Below are positions 33,874-46,664 of a stretch of 64,000 nt of DNA, one piece after another. The position numbers and the translations under genes are program-made. The DNA comes from Drosophila pseudoobscura (taxonomy: Eukaryota > Arthropoda > Insecta > Diptera > Drosophilidae). The stretch lies in the NCBI RefSeq assembly GCF_009870125.1, contig NC_046681.1, forward strand, positions 8,693,001-8,757,000. Reading direction: 5' to 3'. Position 1 is the first letter of the stretch; each line of letters starts with the position of its first letter. Below the pieces are notes generated by a model, which saw only the letters and a program-made list of their open reading frames with translations, was not told the DNA's origin and searched no databases.

Positions 33874-36800
33874 TTTTCAAAGATGCTTGAAGCATTTTCG
33901 ATTGTGGATTTGTATCTAAGTATCTTTTCCTTCAAATCTGATATACCAAAATCGTGTGGCAGTATTCATTATGGCATCTTTAGAATCTGAAAGTGTATCT
34001 CAACCTTCGGCTCTGACTCTTTTCTGATTATTCCTGTTTTCCTTTTTTGTGTTCTCTTCTTCAGACTGACGTCGATGCGGCCAAGTTATTTGTTTTGGAC
34101 TGGTTTTGGGGTCGGCGGTGAGAAGGGCGAGGTGGGGGTGGTATCCAAAAGGAGGCTTTCAACTTTTATTCTTTTCTCTTGGCTTTTATTGTTTTGTTTT
34201 CACTGCGGTAGTAGCCATTCTCTTGTTCTTCGTGTTGCTGTTTTGGGTAATTCAATTTACTGCCACCATTTTCATTTGTGCAAATTTCAAATGACTTGAG
34301 GATATATATATATATATCTGCAGGCTGGTCCAGTCGGGAACCATTTCATGCACAATTTGTTTAGCCGTTTTATTTTTATTTCGCCGCATTGTGAACAAAT
34401 TTTCCTTGGCATTGGCTGTAGCACTTTTCTTTTTGGGGGGAGGGAGGCAAATTGAATGTGACTTTCGGTGAAGCCAATTTTCCGGGGGGTGGTATGTACA
34501 TCTGTCTAAGGGTTAAGGCAGGTCCCTTTTGTTTTCTATAAAACTTTATTAATATTTACAAATATTTTAATATATCTGCTTGATAAATTTACTTTGCTTA
34601 GGTCTGGCTTCTTGAGCTAATTGCTATATATTTTGGAGCGAAAGAGAGACACGTGTTGGGCTGCTCTCTTTATATGTTAGTGCTCTCTTGCTTCGTCTCT
34701 GGTTAACAGCCCTGTTGCTGGTGGTTAGCGGCTGTTAAGTTCCTGCTGTTGAAAGTTTTTAACATAGTTTACTACTGTCTAGGCTATGTTATGGAAATGG
34801 CATGGGTTGATATGATATCGGGAAAGTTAAAGGACTACATATGATGGGATAAATCTGAGATACAGTAGGAGGTATTGCGGTGGCAATATAAACGATAAAA
34901 TATTATGTTTTAATTATTATTATATGCCAATCCATAAGTAATGTCTAATGTTTTATCTAAACATCACTTGGAAGCCAATAACTTATTATGGTGATCTCTA
35001 GGCATATATTAATTTATGGTCAATAATTAGTTAGGCTAACTTGAAGTGCCACCAATTTATTTAGATTTTTTTTTGAGCCATTAGTCTTAGTCTTGATAAT
35101 TTAAGCTAATAATAATATTAGCCACTCTGTCTTAATTTTCACAAGCAACGCCGCCTAATGACATTTAAAGCTTAACAAATTCCGAATTACTAAGTGGATT
35201 CACTGATTTTCTCTTTGCTCAGTGACACCCGATTAGGCCATGTTAGAAAGCCGACAACACTCTTCCACCTACCCGAAGCCACGCTGTTAGCAACAGTCGA
35301 TGCTCTTAGGATGCCAGCGCTCTCTGTTAAGGTTATTGCCCGATGTTAGGCCCTCCTCCCCGCCCCCGACTGGCTCAACAATGTCCTTTATAAGGGGGGA
35401 CTGGGCGTGTTGTGCTGAGCTCGGGCAAATGGTGTAGAAAATTTTAATGCTCCCCAGAGCTACATTTGAAGCTTTTGCCTGTCTGGGCAGTTCCGAGCAG
35501 AACGTGCTTATGTGCTCTGCTCTGTGTGTGGGCTAGAGCGCTCCTGGAACCATTCTCACCTCTCACCTCCGTTTCGGTTGAGTAGACGAGCCGTGAATGA
35601 CATTGTTGCATCAATCATAGAATCATAGAATGGTGTACGTGTGAGTGCTGGCCGTAAATTGCCAGCGAATATTGTGACAGATGACGACAGCGTTGGCCAA
35701 CGCCAATGGACGGGTCCAGACCCCATCATGAACTCTGCTAAATCAGCGCATGATTAATGCTGTTAATGGTGATGGGCAAGGGGAAGGGGCAGGGGCAGGG
35801 GCAGGGACCCAATGACAAGGGTTGAGCGAAGCGGTCCAAATTAACTGAAACAAATGGTCCAGAGATTGCATTTTTTGGCAGCGTTTCATTAATTTTTCTG
35901 GCAATTTAATTTCTTAGCGCACAGGGTACATGGTACTCTTAGGTCCGAGGGTTACAATATATTTCCAAGCCATAAACTATATAGTTGAGGGCACAGCAAA
36001 GTCCTTAGACCTGCCTGTTTTCTCCATATTTATTCGTACCTGTGGAGCTCCATTTGATATATTTTTCCATACTATTCCTAGCATAAGTCCGAAAAAATTG
36101 GGTATCTCTTAGTCGGAATAACCACCATAGAACTTTTTATTTAGTTTTCTTTGTTTGCTTGCCTCTGGGCCTGCCCCAACCCCAAAATGTTGTCTGTGTG
36201 TAAACAAATGGCCAGCGCAACTTTTTTGGCAGCCATTCAAAATGGCCAACAATTATTTGATATTTGATTTCGTTCCCACTCGCTCCCCGCCCCCTCCCTC
36301 CCGCTGTGATTCGCCTCTGTGCTGTGTACACGCTGCGTATACGTAATGGATGTAACAACATTTCTAGTTGAAACCCCAAACACGCCTTGACAATTTCCTT
36401 TCTCAATTCAAACAGAATTTCCAACAATTTCTCAATGCCAATGCATGTGTCTATGGCTGTCTATAGATCTGTGTGTGTGTGTGTGTGTGTGTGTTGTCTG
36501 TGTGGCATAGTAGAAAGTACTTTCACCGCTTCAAAGTATTATTTGTTGCTCTTCATACCCGTAAAGTGATTTACTATTTTTGCTCCTTCTTCTGCATTTT
36601 CTTTGTGTATTGTTGCCCCTGTCGATAAAAGCAATCAAAGCTTGATTTATTGTCCATTCCAGCTCCGGACAGCAGCCGCAGGGCCAAAGTTTGTTTCGTT
36701 TTTATTTCTTTGTTTTTTCTTTTTTTTTAAGAATTTGTCGACAACAGAAGAAGGATTGTCGGTCTTCGAATGAGAATGCATCAAAATGCTAAGGGTCAGG

Positions 36801-39800
36801 TGTTATATTCCCCAAATGATATTGAAAAATGGAAACTGATATCATTCTTAGGCGGGAAATCATTTTTTGGTGGCTGTCGCTATGCCTTCCACAGAAGATT
36901 TTAAGTATACTTTTAGATATTGTAACTCTTATGTTTTTCGGAGAAACAGAAGCAGAATAGTAGTCTTTCCAGGCAGGGTTCCAATTGATCCTCGTACTCC
37001 AAAGTATTTGAGTGGCATTTAAAATGTTTGAATTTTTGCCTTTTCTTTGCTGAAATTGATGAGAAAATTCTGCAAATCAGAGGCAATTAAAAACTCAACC
37101 AATCGAAATAAAAGTCCTATGGAATACGGCTCACCTCACGTATGTGAAGCTTCGAATAATCCTCGTAAGCCATCCATGATTCTGAAATGGCGAAATATTT
37201 GATTTCCTCTGGAAAATGCCTGCTCAACATTTTTCTGTTTTTTTTTTGGTCTGCAACGCGTTGCCTGGGCTATTTCCTCGTTTACAGTTAAGCGGTGGCC
37301 ACACAGACACATACATATATACACGCGCTTGCACATGGAGGCATGCAACAATTGCCCTGCCGCCAAATGCCGACGGTCAACAAAACGCAGCAACAACAAA
37401 GCCTTATTGATTTTTGACTTGAATGCGGTTTATAAAATGTTTTTCAGAACCAAACAGACACAATGGAGATAGCAGGAAACTTGGGGGGGCCGACCAGAGA
37501 CAGGATCAGACAGAGGCTGACGACTGCAGTCAGGCCCTCAGGCAGGACCAGGACACATATTTATGTGTGCGACTGTCTGTCTGTCTGTCTGTTTGTCTGC
37601 TTTAAATGGGCTGGAAAATCAGTTTGAGTGGCAGACACAATTTAGTTGGAGCTTCCCCGAAAAAAGACAGACTTAACTTTGCAATGCCCTCGAGAGGCAA
37701 ACTACTTAAGAGGCGTATTAACAATCGACACGCAGGACGATGGAGGGCCCAAGAAGTGTTGAAGCAAAAGTTGAAATGCGCAATTAACTGGAGGAAGGCG
37801 GATTGTAATAAAATTGGCAGGATGAAACCCCGAGAAATGACTAGGAACCCGATAAGATGAATTCAAATAGAAACAAGAGGCTCAGCATAAGAGGATAATA
37901 AGAAACAGTTTCCAATAGTTCCAACGAAAAAACAGGAACAGACTAAAGATCCAATGAAAGGACTAGAAAGTACCAGTAATAGAAGGAAAAGCCAAAGCCA
38001 GTAGGGAAAGCAAGAACCAGGACGCGTCTCACAAGGAGGCACAGTAGTAGAATCAAAGGGGAAGTACCAAATGCAGAGCCAGGCCAGGACTGAGTTGCCG
38101 AACAAAAGGCGGCTAACAAGCATCGGGGAAATGGGAAGAGCGAAAAGCGGTCCGTCCCCTCGAACAACATGATAAAGTAAAACAAAATGAGCAACACTTG
38201 ACGATGGAAACGGAGCTGGAGACGGAGACGCCAAGAAAATAAGCAAAGGAGACCAGCTACAACAAGCTAAGTTTGTTTTATTTATTCAAGTTGAGCGACA
38301 CCGAAATACTCTTCGTGGCAGGGACTCATATTCATGGGAATTGGTTTAAAGCTGATTTTCCGGGTAGCTGGAAGGGGAATGGGATTGTGATAGATGGGAA
38401 GAAGATAACAAAGATTGGGGTGGTTGAAAATAAAAGTTTAATTTCGATTTGGATTTCGTTGAAGAATTGTTTATGGCCTGTATAGAAAATGAGGGCTATT
38501 TACATCATAATCGCAAATATCTTACCACTAATTAATAATTACTTTAATGGCAAGTGCATTCCATAAATAAATTAAGCTCATAATTATCTAATTATAAATC
38601 AATGACATAAGGTAAATGAGAGCATATGTCAGAGCAAACGTCTTATAATAAGACTTATAAAAATTGCATCATATTTTCTGAAAGGTCTAGTTTCTACAGA
38701 AACTATTTATGTATGCATTTCAATATATTAGCTGTATTAATCTCTTGATTATGTATTAATCAAAATAGGTTCTAAAGGTCTCTTTCCTTCAGATATGATT
38801 GGATCCTGGCAAGAGGCAGTCCCCTTCTTTGCTGGCAGTTCTTTTCTCAGATATCTTGCTAATTTTTCCTTAATTTTTCAATCATTAACAGATTATTTGT
38901 AATCTTTATTCTCTGGATCATTATAATAATAATTTTCCTTATCGTTCATTACATATTTTATATCATAATTCGAGTACCTTCCGTGTGGAGGGTATACACT
39001 AAATTCCGCGCACAAAAAGGTGTTACAAGCTCTTTTAGAGTCTGTTGCAGGCGCCATAGTTCAACCCCAAGTTGGTATATGGGTGTATCTGTGGGTCCTC
39101 CTTGGAATGGGGGTGTACATATTCGGGATGTGTGCGGGGTGTGAGTGGAAGAGTGTTTCTGTCTGTTTGCGTTAATGACAAGTGTTTTCATGTTGCGTAT
39201 GTACATATTTCCCTCCTCCTTGTTTTTTTTTTGTCTTCTCTCGTATGCGCCGCGTAATGACAAGGAGGATGTCGATGAGTATAATGACAACATCAATGCT
39301 GATGATGATGGGGCTGAGGATGGTGCTGTGGATGGGGATGCGCCGCTGAATGCGTGGCATGCCACCAGCCAGCTTAAAGTGCTTGTTAAGCGTTTTTGTT
39401 GTCGCCATTTTTCTATGTTGCTGCCCCATTGATGGCGATGCCCAAGACGATGATGATGATGATGCTGTCAATGGGAAATTGAGCTGCGACATAAACACGT
39501 TGTCAAATCGAACGCGTGAGTGCTCACGTGCTCGCCGAGCAGAACCGTGCGGGAGTACCAGACAAGAGAGTACGGAATTCCATGGGTAAAGCACGTGTCG
39601 AACAGGTTCTTTCTTTTCAATAGATTGCTAGACAATCCACTTCCTGTTTTCGCCGGGAACCCGAGCCCGTCTGATGAAAATCTGTCATTAATGTGATTTA
39701 TGACAGATTTCTCTGCTCTTTCACTGGTAATTTATATTTATCACTTCATGCCCTCTGCTCTGTATTTTGCTTGTTTCGCCCGGCAAGTCCTTTGGATTTC

Positions 39801-40188
39801 CAGCTGTCACAGAGCTAAGACAAGTTGATCCCTGAGGTGGGTTTTCCAAGAAGATTTTTTGTGTTGCTGTTGTCCTGCTTTGAAGGATTTCCGAGACATT
39901 TTTCGGAAATGGCAGGAGGAACGAAGGAGATGGAAATTGAAAGAGAAAGAACTGATTCGGGGCTTTCATCACACAATTTTTATTGATGAAAATATAATGA
40001 ATACTTACACTGAGGGAAAAACAAGGCTTATAAAATCACAATTTTATATTTTCAGTTCAAAAATATACAAAAACATGATAGAGTTTTCTGCAGAATATAT
40101 TTCAATCTAGATTAAATATTTGAACCGTTTCTGCTGGTCCGTAAAACTGAGTTTTCCTTCGCAGTGCAAAAGAATTTCCATTGGAAAT
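33874..40188. other. Non-coding region, no gene recognised
   Basis: AT microsatellite near 34303-34316, GTTAACAGC and GTTAGCGGC words near 34703-34732 recalling the 16.4-kb minisatellite, GGGGCA repeats near 35778-35805, (TG)n near 36473-36494, CTGT repeats near 37573-37597, and a GATGAT/GATGCT-rich stretch near 39265-39350. No splice-supported gene was found. Confidence 0.4.
36331..36349 (-). promoter_or_regulatory. Dispersed CATACGC motif
   Basis: On the minus strand CCATTACGTATACGCAGCG. Confidence 0.4.
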
Positions 40189-42393
40189 TCAACAATTTTC
40201 ATACTCGCTGAGTTTGAGCAGCAACAATCTCAATTTCCGGGCCTCCAATCCAATGGTCAGCGGCTCCTCGGGCACCTGTTCCGTGGCAGTGAAAATATTA
40301 GCCGGCGTAAACAAGCCATAAGCCTCACAGGATCTGAGGAAGCCGAGGACTTCCTGCACAGCGGTGTAGGGCAGGATGATGTTCTGCTTGGCCATGCCCG
40401 TGAGCAGCCCGAGGATGCAGCGTTTCACGTGGAGCCAGGTATCCGCATAGAGCCTGCCACCGGCACCACCCTCCAGGGCGTGGGCAATCCGTGTCAGGCC
40501 GAACTCGTAGTTGGATTTGGCGCAGTAGAGGGTGCCCACAACCAGATTGACAATGCACAGATGGTGGTACTGCTTGCCCAGGTTACCCTTGAGCTCCTCG
40601 GCCTTCTCCACTTTCCGCATCAGCTCCTCGGCCTCCTCGTTCTGAAAGGTCATGATGTACGATACACAGAGGTTGGCCAGCACAGCAGCTGAAACGGACA
40701 TGATCTGAATGGGGATGGAGGAGGGGGGGTTAACGAATAAGTCTGGGAAATATTTGTGGATTAGAGATCTCACATCATCGGAGTGCTGTCGCACAATCGG
40801 TTCGTAGAAGGCCGCCGCCTCGTTGTACTTGTCGCCCTGCATGAAGAGCACATGGCCGGCATTGAGGCGCCACACAGCATTCTCTGAGCAGAACTCGGCA
40901 CTCGAGTGGAACTCACGTTCCGCTCCAACGAAATCGTCGTCGCGCCAGGAGATCCAGGCACGTGCCATAACCACCGGCAGATATCTGTGGCAGCACGAGA
41001 TAGATCGTATTGGGATTCTAGATTCTAGAGGTTTTTAGATAACTCACAGTTCCAGTGCCTGTTCATAGTCCTTGAGGGCATCCCTCAGGGCATGCTGCTC
41101 ATTGGTGGCCCGCACCTCCTGCACCTTGGCGGCCAGGCTGCGCAGCTTTCCAGCCAGACTGGAGGCCAGGGTTCCCAGCTTCTTCTCGGCCAGCTCGACG
41201 CTGGTCTGGGCGGTGATCAGGGCATCCAGCAGCTCGTACAGATACTGCGAGAGATACTTGTAGGTGAGATCGGTGTGCTCTGCCAGGATATCGGCGGCCG
41301 TCTCGTACAGCTCGTGGCGGCAGCAAATGAGCAGGATATTGGCGAAGGTCTCCTTGGGACAGGAGGGAGCTCCCAGCTGGAGGAGGAAGGCCAGCTTGCG
41401 GAGACCCGCCACAGGACCCTGGACATCGGTGAGGGCCATATTGTGGAGCGTTACCGGATCCAGTTCGCTCTCGGCCCGCGGCGGCAGATCCAACAGAGCT
41501 TCCCGAGCACCCTCCTCATTTCCGTCCTGATACTCCAGCGCAGCCTTCAGATTGAGAGCCTGCGTTATGCCGGACATGGCCATCGTTATGGGATTGCCCA
41601 CACTCCGAGCACTGCCATCGGTGTCCACCTGGGCGCCAATACCCAGTTCCGGGTGATTTCGCACTCCCCGCTCCACAATCTCCGAGGTGTAGTCGAGGGC
41701 CTGGGCCCGCTGCTTCCGCTGAAAGTGGGCCAAGGCCACATTGTAGGCCACCAGAGGATTAAAGCCGCCCACCTGCAGGGCGGCCTGGAACCGCTGAACC
41801 GCCGACTCATGCTGATCGGCCTGATAGAGCAGGCATCCTTCATCATTGAGGGTATCCGCCGTGCCACCCGCCCGCTGATTCAGCAAACTCTGGGCCCCGG
41901 CATAGTCCTCGCTCGAGTACAGAATGGCACTCTGCAGCTGCAGGCAGTGCTCCCGCAGCTCCTCTTCCTGGTCACTGATCTGTTTTAGGACTCTCAATGC
42001 CTCCGCAAAGATGCCAGCCTGGTAGAGCGACTGGGCGTAGTAGAATCTAAAGGGGGATCTTCAGTAATCCCTTTTCAAATGAATCGGGGCGGGCCTACCT
42101 GTACTTGGCTTCCTTGGGCGCCAGTTGGCAGAGCTGCTCGTAGCAGGTGGCCGCCTCCTCGTACTTCTGGGCGTGGTAGTAGCAATGTCCCAAGGTGGAC
42201 AGGCCCGCTCTTGTATTGGCTGCCTCGCCAATGTTCGTTATGCACTCAATCACATCCTCATAGCGTTTGTCCTTGATCTGAAGAAGTTCCCATTAGTTTT
42301 TGTGGATTCGTTAGTATTATTTTTATGCCCTACCAGATTGTATATGGTTCGGGTGACATGTCCCTCGCGCAAGATGATTCCCTGATGCAGCAT
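40189..42393 (-). CDS. TTC30: Intraflagellar transport protein IFT70 (TTC30 homologue)
   Basis: Predicted 654-aa tetratricopeptide-repeat protein of the IFT-B complex, which moves cargo along axonemes during cilium assembly (sensory neurons in flies). Exons: 42393-42334, 42277-42099, 42046-41048, 40984-40774, 40704-40189; introns 56, 52, 63 and 69 nt with GTAGG/GTGAG donors and CAG/TAG acceptors. Length matches the family (about 650-665 aa). Family landmarks occur in order: ERGVRNHPELGIGAQ with RSVGN, PPRAESELDPVTLHN, ADILAEHTDLTYK with YLYELLDALIT, ENAVWRLNAGHVLFMQ-x-DKY-EAA-FYEPIV, then LANLCVSYIMT-x-QNEEAEELMRK and HLCIVNLVVGTLYCAKSNY. The start is set by an AAGAAACATG context and the MLHQGIILREG opening, with T-x-x-IYNLI matching the family N terminus. 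The exon-4/5 junction removes a non-family insert of 23 codons that would otherwise read through. No disruption seen. Confidence 0.95.
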
Positions 42394-42498
42394 GTTTCTT
42401 CAAGAGTTCCGGCCAGCTAATGTCAATTTTCATCGGCTAATCATTTGTTTTGGTTGTTGGACGAGGGTTGCCAGCGTTACTCTTGTTTGTTGTCGCTT

Positions 42499-42512
42499 GG
42501 GTGGCATGGCAA
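42499..42512. promoter_or_regulatory. Degenerate RFX X-box candidate
   Basis: GGGTGGCATGGCAAC about 110 bp upstream of the IFT70 start codon contains a perfect X-box half site (GGCAAC) next to an imperfect other half (GTTGCC expected). A further GTTGCC lies nearby at about 42467. RFX sites are known to drive IFT genes in flies; this match is partial. Confidence 0.3.
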
Positions 42513-43975
42513 CTCTCTGCGGCAACAGTTGGTTAAGGACTTGGGAAAAAGCAGGGTGGTTAGGGTTGGAATTTGAATATTGAAACGGGGGTGGGTAAAT
42601 AAATTGGGGAAAATTTATTGAAATGATGCCTTTCCTCCTAAATAATCCCTTGATTACAAAAGCCTTGATCGTATTATCTGGTGTTTTTTTTTGATGGACA
42701 TGTAATGTCCATCCCTTCTCTTTCTAACACAAAATACAATTTATAGTATATAAATACAATATATACATATCGGATCCTAATATTATTCTCAGTGTACACC
42801 TCGAAATTGTTCGCAGTGTTCGCCTTGGTTGCCTTCTTTACAATTTACCGCTTGTTATTGTCCACTGCCTATGCCATAGCTGTGCATGCTCATTCTTGTC
42901 CACTGCCTATCCCATTGCTTAGGTGTGGGTGAGAGCGTGCGACTCGCTCAGAGAGGATCAAAAGAGATAAGATGAAGAGAGCGCGCGCTGAGCGTGCGTG
43001 GGCAAGAAAGAGATAGAGCGACCATTGTGATTGCGTCGCAGAAAAAGAGTGCCTTAGAGGGATGGTTTTGGGCATACTCAGAGAGTAGTGGAACTTGTAG
43101 CTTTCTGCACACCGCGGAGTGAACTGAAAACCGACCATGGATCAGGATTTTAGTGAAAGCCCGACATACAAATATTTTAATTTAAATTACTATTTTTCTG
43201 CAAAATCTTCTTTTATTAATTAAATCTTAAATGCAGATAAATCTGAAAATGTTCTCTCACATTCAACAGTAAATAAAAGTATATATACTTTGTACTAGAT
43301 CGCTTATGTAAGTAGCAAAGAAAATTCATTCGCTGACCAAAATGTGCGTCCATAAAAGCCAATTAAGATACGCACAACTCAGACGCAAGTGGCGCAACAA
43401 ATTCATTTGAAATGTAAATGAGAAAATTGTCTAATTGAAAACTTTTGCATCTTGATGTCTTCGTCCTTCGTCCCGGACTTGGCCTTCTCTGCCGCCCCCC
43501 GCCCACCGCCCACCGCCAAGAAACCAATGCGGAGCCCTCGAGCAACTTACGGACTTGCTGATGGAGGACTTAAAGTGTTAACTCGGGAGCGGAGCTGGCA
43601 ACCGGAGGCATTAATCCATGTTGAAGCCTTTCAGGCGGCAAGTTCAAGGAACACTTTTAATTAGGTTTCTCTTCATCTCAGGCTCAAGGAGCAACAGTTC
43701 CTCCTTCCTTCCGTGTTCCCTGTCTCACACTTTCCCGCACTTTCTCACACTTTTGGCTTAAATAGATTCGCCCAGGACCAGGAATGGGGCAATCCTCATT
43801 GACAACAGCTAAATGGGCGAACGTGCGGAAATGCTAATTAAAATCTGTGTCTGTGTCTGTCTGAAAGCTGAGCCAATAGTTAAAGGCTAATCAAGCACGA
43901 ATGGAGGTTAGGAGTCGACTGGTGTCTAAGCCAGGCTAAGGCTAGAAGTAGAACCGGGTCAAGGTTGTGCGGCTG

Positions 43976-44021
43976 CATCATCATCGTCATCGTCGTCGTC
44001 GTTGTCGTCGTCGCTGTCGTC
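43976..44021. repeat. (CAT)/(CGT) trinucleotide array
   Basis: CATCATCATCGTCATCGTCG and onward; open frames over it are repeat by-products. Confidence 0.85.
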
Positions 44022-44679
44022 TGGCCAAATGCGGCGGCCACAAAATGTTGCACAACGGGTTTTGGCCCCGAACAAATTCGAATGTCAGTGTCTCGGTCTC
44101 CCTCTCTCTGGGCGAAAATGGTTCAAAAACGCGACCATGGGAGAGGCTAACTCTGAGACCAGCCAGGCAGCTGTGTCCCGTTTCATGGTTAACTGGAAAT
44201 CTTACACTAAAACGAAAAAAAATATCATGGAAGAAGGCTTGAGCTGGTACTTCGACTATGGGATACCCTTTACGCTTTTGCAATCTGGAATCACGCGGAA
44301 TTTATTCACCAAAATATCTAGTAAGTTACGGGGGATCTTTGAAATATCCCACTAGACGGACACTTTAGTTGATTGTGGATCCTGAGAAGGTTCTTTCTTT
44401 CTAGCTGTTGCATACCTAACCAGGAATACAATGCACTCTACTAATCCCCGAGTACTGGGTATTACAGAATCATTTGACTGAAGCTAAACGCTTTCCTCTC
44501 ATGTCATCTCATCCCATCTCGAATCTTTAGTTGGCAGCATCAAGTGCAACTGCATTTTCTTACAATGTCATGCGATTGAGCATTAGCTTTTCTCGATCTT
44601 GGCTCGAGCCTCTGGCCTAAGGCTAACCACACAGCAGTCGGCAGTCGCAGTCGCAGTCGCAGTCGGAGAGACGATCGAC

Positions 44680-44700
44680 AATGCTGCGTATGAGTAATGC
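44680..44700 (-). promoter_or_regulatory. Dispersed CATACGC motif
   Basis: On the minus strand GCATTACTCATACGCAGCATT, next to a GCAGTC array at 44636-44665. Confidence 0.4.
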
Positions 44701-44751
44701 ATAATGCAATTGATGTTGGCAATTACCAGATATACTTACTCGTATCACACA

Positions 44752-44779
44752 CAGCCAGCCAGCCAGCCAGCCAGCCAGC
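44752..44779. repeat. (CAGC)n tetranucleotide array
   Basis: Seven tandem CAGC units. Confidence 0.9.
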
Positions 44780-46121
44780 GTCAAGGTGCCGACAGGCTGA
44801 AGTTCAAGTTTTGTTGTGCCTCTCAGCCACACACATAAATAATTGCAGGCCTAATTGCCACAACTCAAGAGCCAGGCTCAGCACCGAAAAGAACAAAATA
44901 AAAGCAAACAATTATCCGAGGCGAGTGTGTAGGCATTATAAATTTTGTTTTGCTCTTTATCGTACGGTTACATACTCGTACTTATTCCCGACTTGTTTAT
45001 GGTTGGTATTTTGCATTTGCTTGTCTCGTATTAATCTCTCAATTTTTGTTGTTGTTTTATGTACTGGCTTTTGCCTCTGAGTTGCACTGGTACTTGAGGG
45101 TTTCAGGGGTTTCAGGGGTTTTTCGTTGTATTTAGGGGTTGACCGGGTTCAAAGAGAGCTCTGGGCTTGATGTGGCCACAAATTAACACTTGTTCGGTCT
45201 TAAAGTCTTGTTTCAGCTGCTGTTGCTGCACTTTGGAAGTACTTTTTTTTATGGCCCAACTCGGAGGTGTCGTGGGTTCAGTGAAGTCATCAAGTCGGGC
45301 CAGGGGCAGGGCCAGGGCCAGGGCCAAGAGTCTACTTGGACTTGGCCTGGTCTGGGTGGACTTGTCTTTAGACCTTCGCAAACTGAAGCGATCTTTGTTT
45401 ATTTGCTTAAGCTGGAGCACTTTTTCCAAAGCTTTTTGACTCATTATATTTTTGTTTTATTTTTCAGAAATGTTTGGGTATTAAAAAGGATTATTCGCAT
45501 TGTATTTGCAGCATAATCTGCCCTCTCTCCATAAACTCGGTAAGTCTGAACGCTTAACATTATCTTTTATCTGAAAAACCCAACAATACACCTTTAAATA
45601 TAAGTTTTCCCTCTGTACTGAGATACCCTCTATCTTTCCATCTTGCCCCCACTCTTTCATTTAATTCAATCGAATCTTTGAGCTACTATTAGAGGCTGAG
45701 TACAGCAGCAAAAACCTATGGAAAAACGTACACCCAGACATCATTATCATTAGCCAGCATCTCTGGGGATCATCGCTGTTGTAAATTATTAGCAGCAGCC
45801 AACAACGAGAAGAATAATGCGGTTGGCTTTTGCTGACCTTGAGGCGCAATCGCTTTTCCTGTTCCACAAAACTATAGTACAGCAATAATAATGAAAAAAA
45901 AACCGATTCAATGAAAAACCACACAGAGCGAAGCAGAGGAAACACTGGAAAGAATCGATACGGCGCGCACTTCCTGCTTGGCGGAGGGGAATGGGATCTG
46001 AGAGATCAGCCTCTAATGGCATCTCCACATGCAGGTCTCGCTTCGATACACCAAAGAAACTATGACGCCATTTGGTTGAACAACGAATAATTTATCCAAG
46101 TGCAGACTAACGTATCCCGCA

Positions 46122-46142
46122 GATTAATCATACGCACTGTGG
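46122..46142 (+). promoter_or_regulatory. Dispersed CATACGC motif
   Basis: GATTAATCATACGCACTGTGG keeps the trailing GTGG also seen at 5130, 9660 and 20995. Confidence 0.4.
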
Positions 46143-46642
46143 CGCAGGGCTGCTGGAACGAGTGCGGCACACACAAATCAAGAATAAGTGCATCTAAGAG
46201 AGGCTCTAACACGCCAAAGTTTAGATACTCTTGCAGATTTGGGAAATGTTCCGCACTCAAAAATCTTAGTCGACTTTTTGAAGACGCGCAAAGGGAGACT
46301 CCAGGGTTGGAGGTGCTTCCCGATAGACGCTAAGCTCTTTGTAAGGGTATTCCGATCTTCGTACAGTTGTACTCGTTTATATGCATTTCCTTATGGGCTC
46401 AGCCAGATCTAAGCAAGTGCAATAATTCCACTAATCTCCACAGCAACAGTCACAATGTCGACGATGGCGACAAAAGCAAGAACAACTAAGGCGCAAAACA
46501 ATTTCAAGGCCATTGACACAGTTCAAGCGAAAAGTCTGTCGAAAGGGTGGGGGTTGGGGGTTGGCTATGGCTGAGGCTGGGACGGAGGGTTGCCGTCATG
46601 AAGGGCATTCGAGTGCATTGTGGAGGAGCTGCTCAAGCCGCC

Positions 46643-46664
46643 GCTGCTGCTGCTGCTGCTGCTG
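46643..46664. repeat. (CTG)n trinucleotide array
   Basis: Seven uninterrupted CTG units within a longer GC-rich stretch. Confidence 0.9.

Noticed and set aside
34650-35350. Possible LTR-like element bounded by GTTAACAGC and GCTCTCTGTTAA words
   Set aside because: The two sides do not align as direct or inverted repeats over more than short words, and no element coding region is present.
44002-44355. 117-codon frame on +
   Set aside because: Begins in the GTC trinucleotide array; the remainder matches no family I know and lacks donor/acceptor support.
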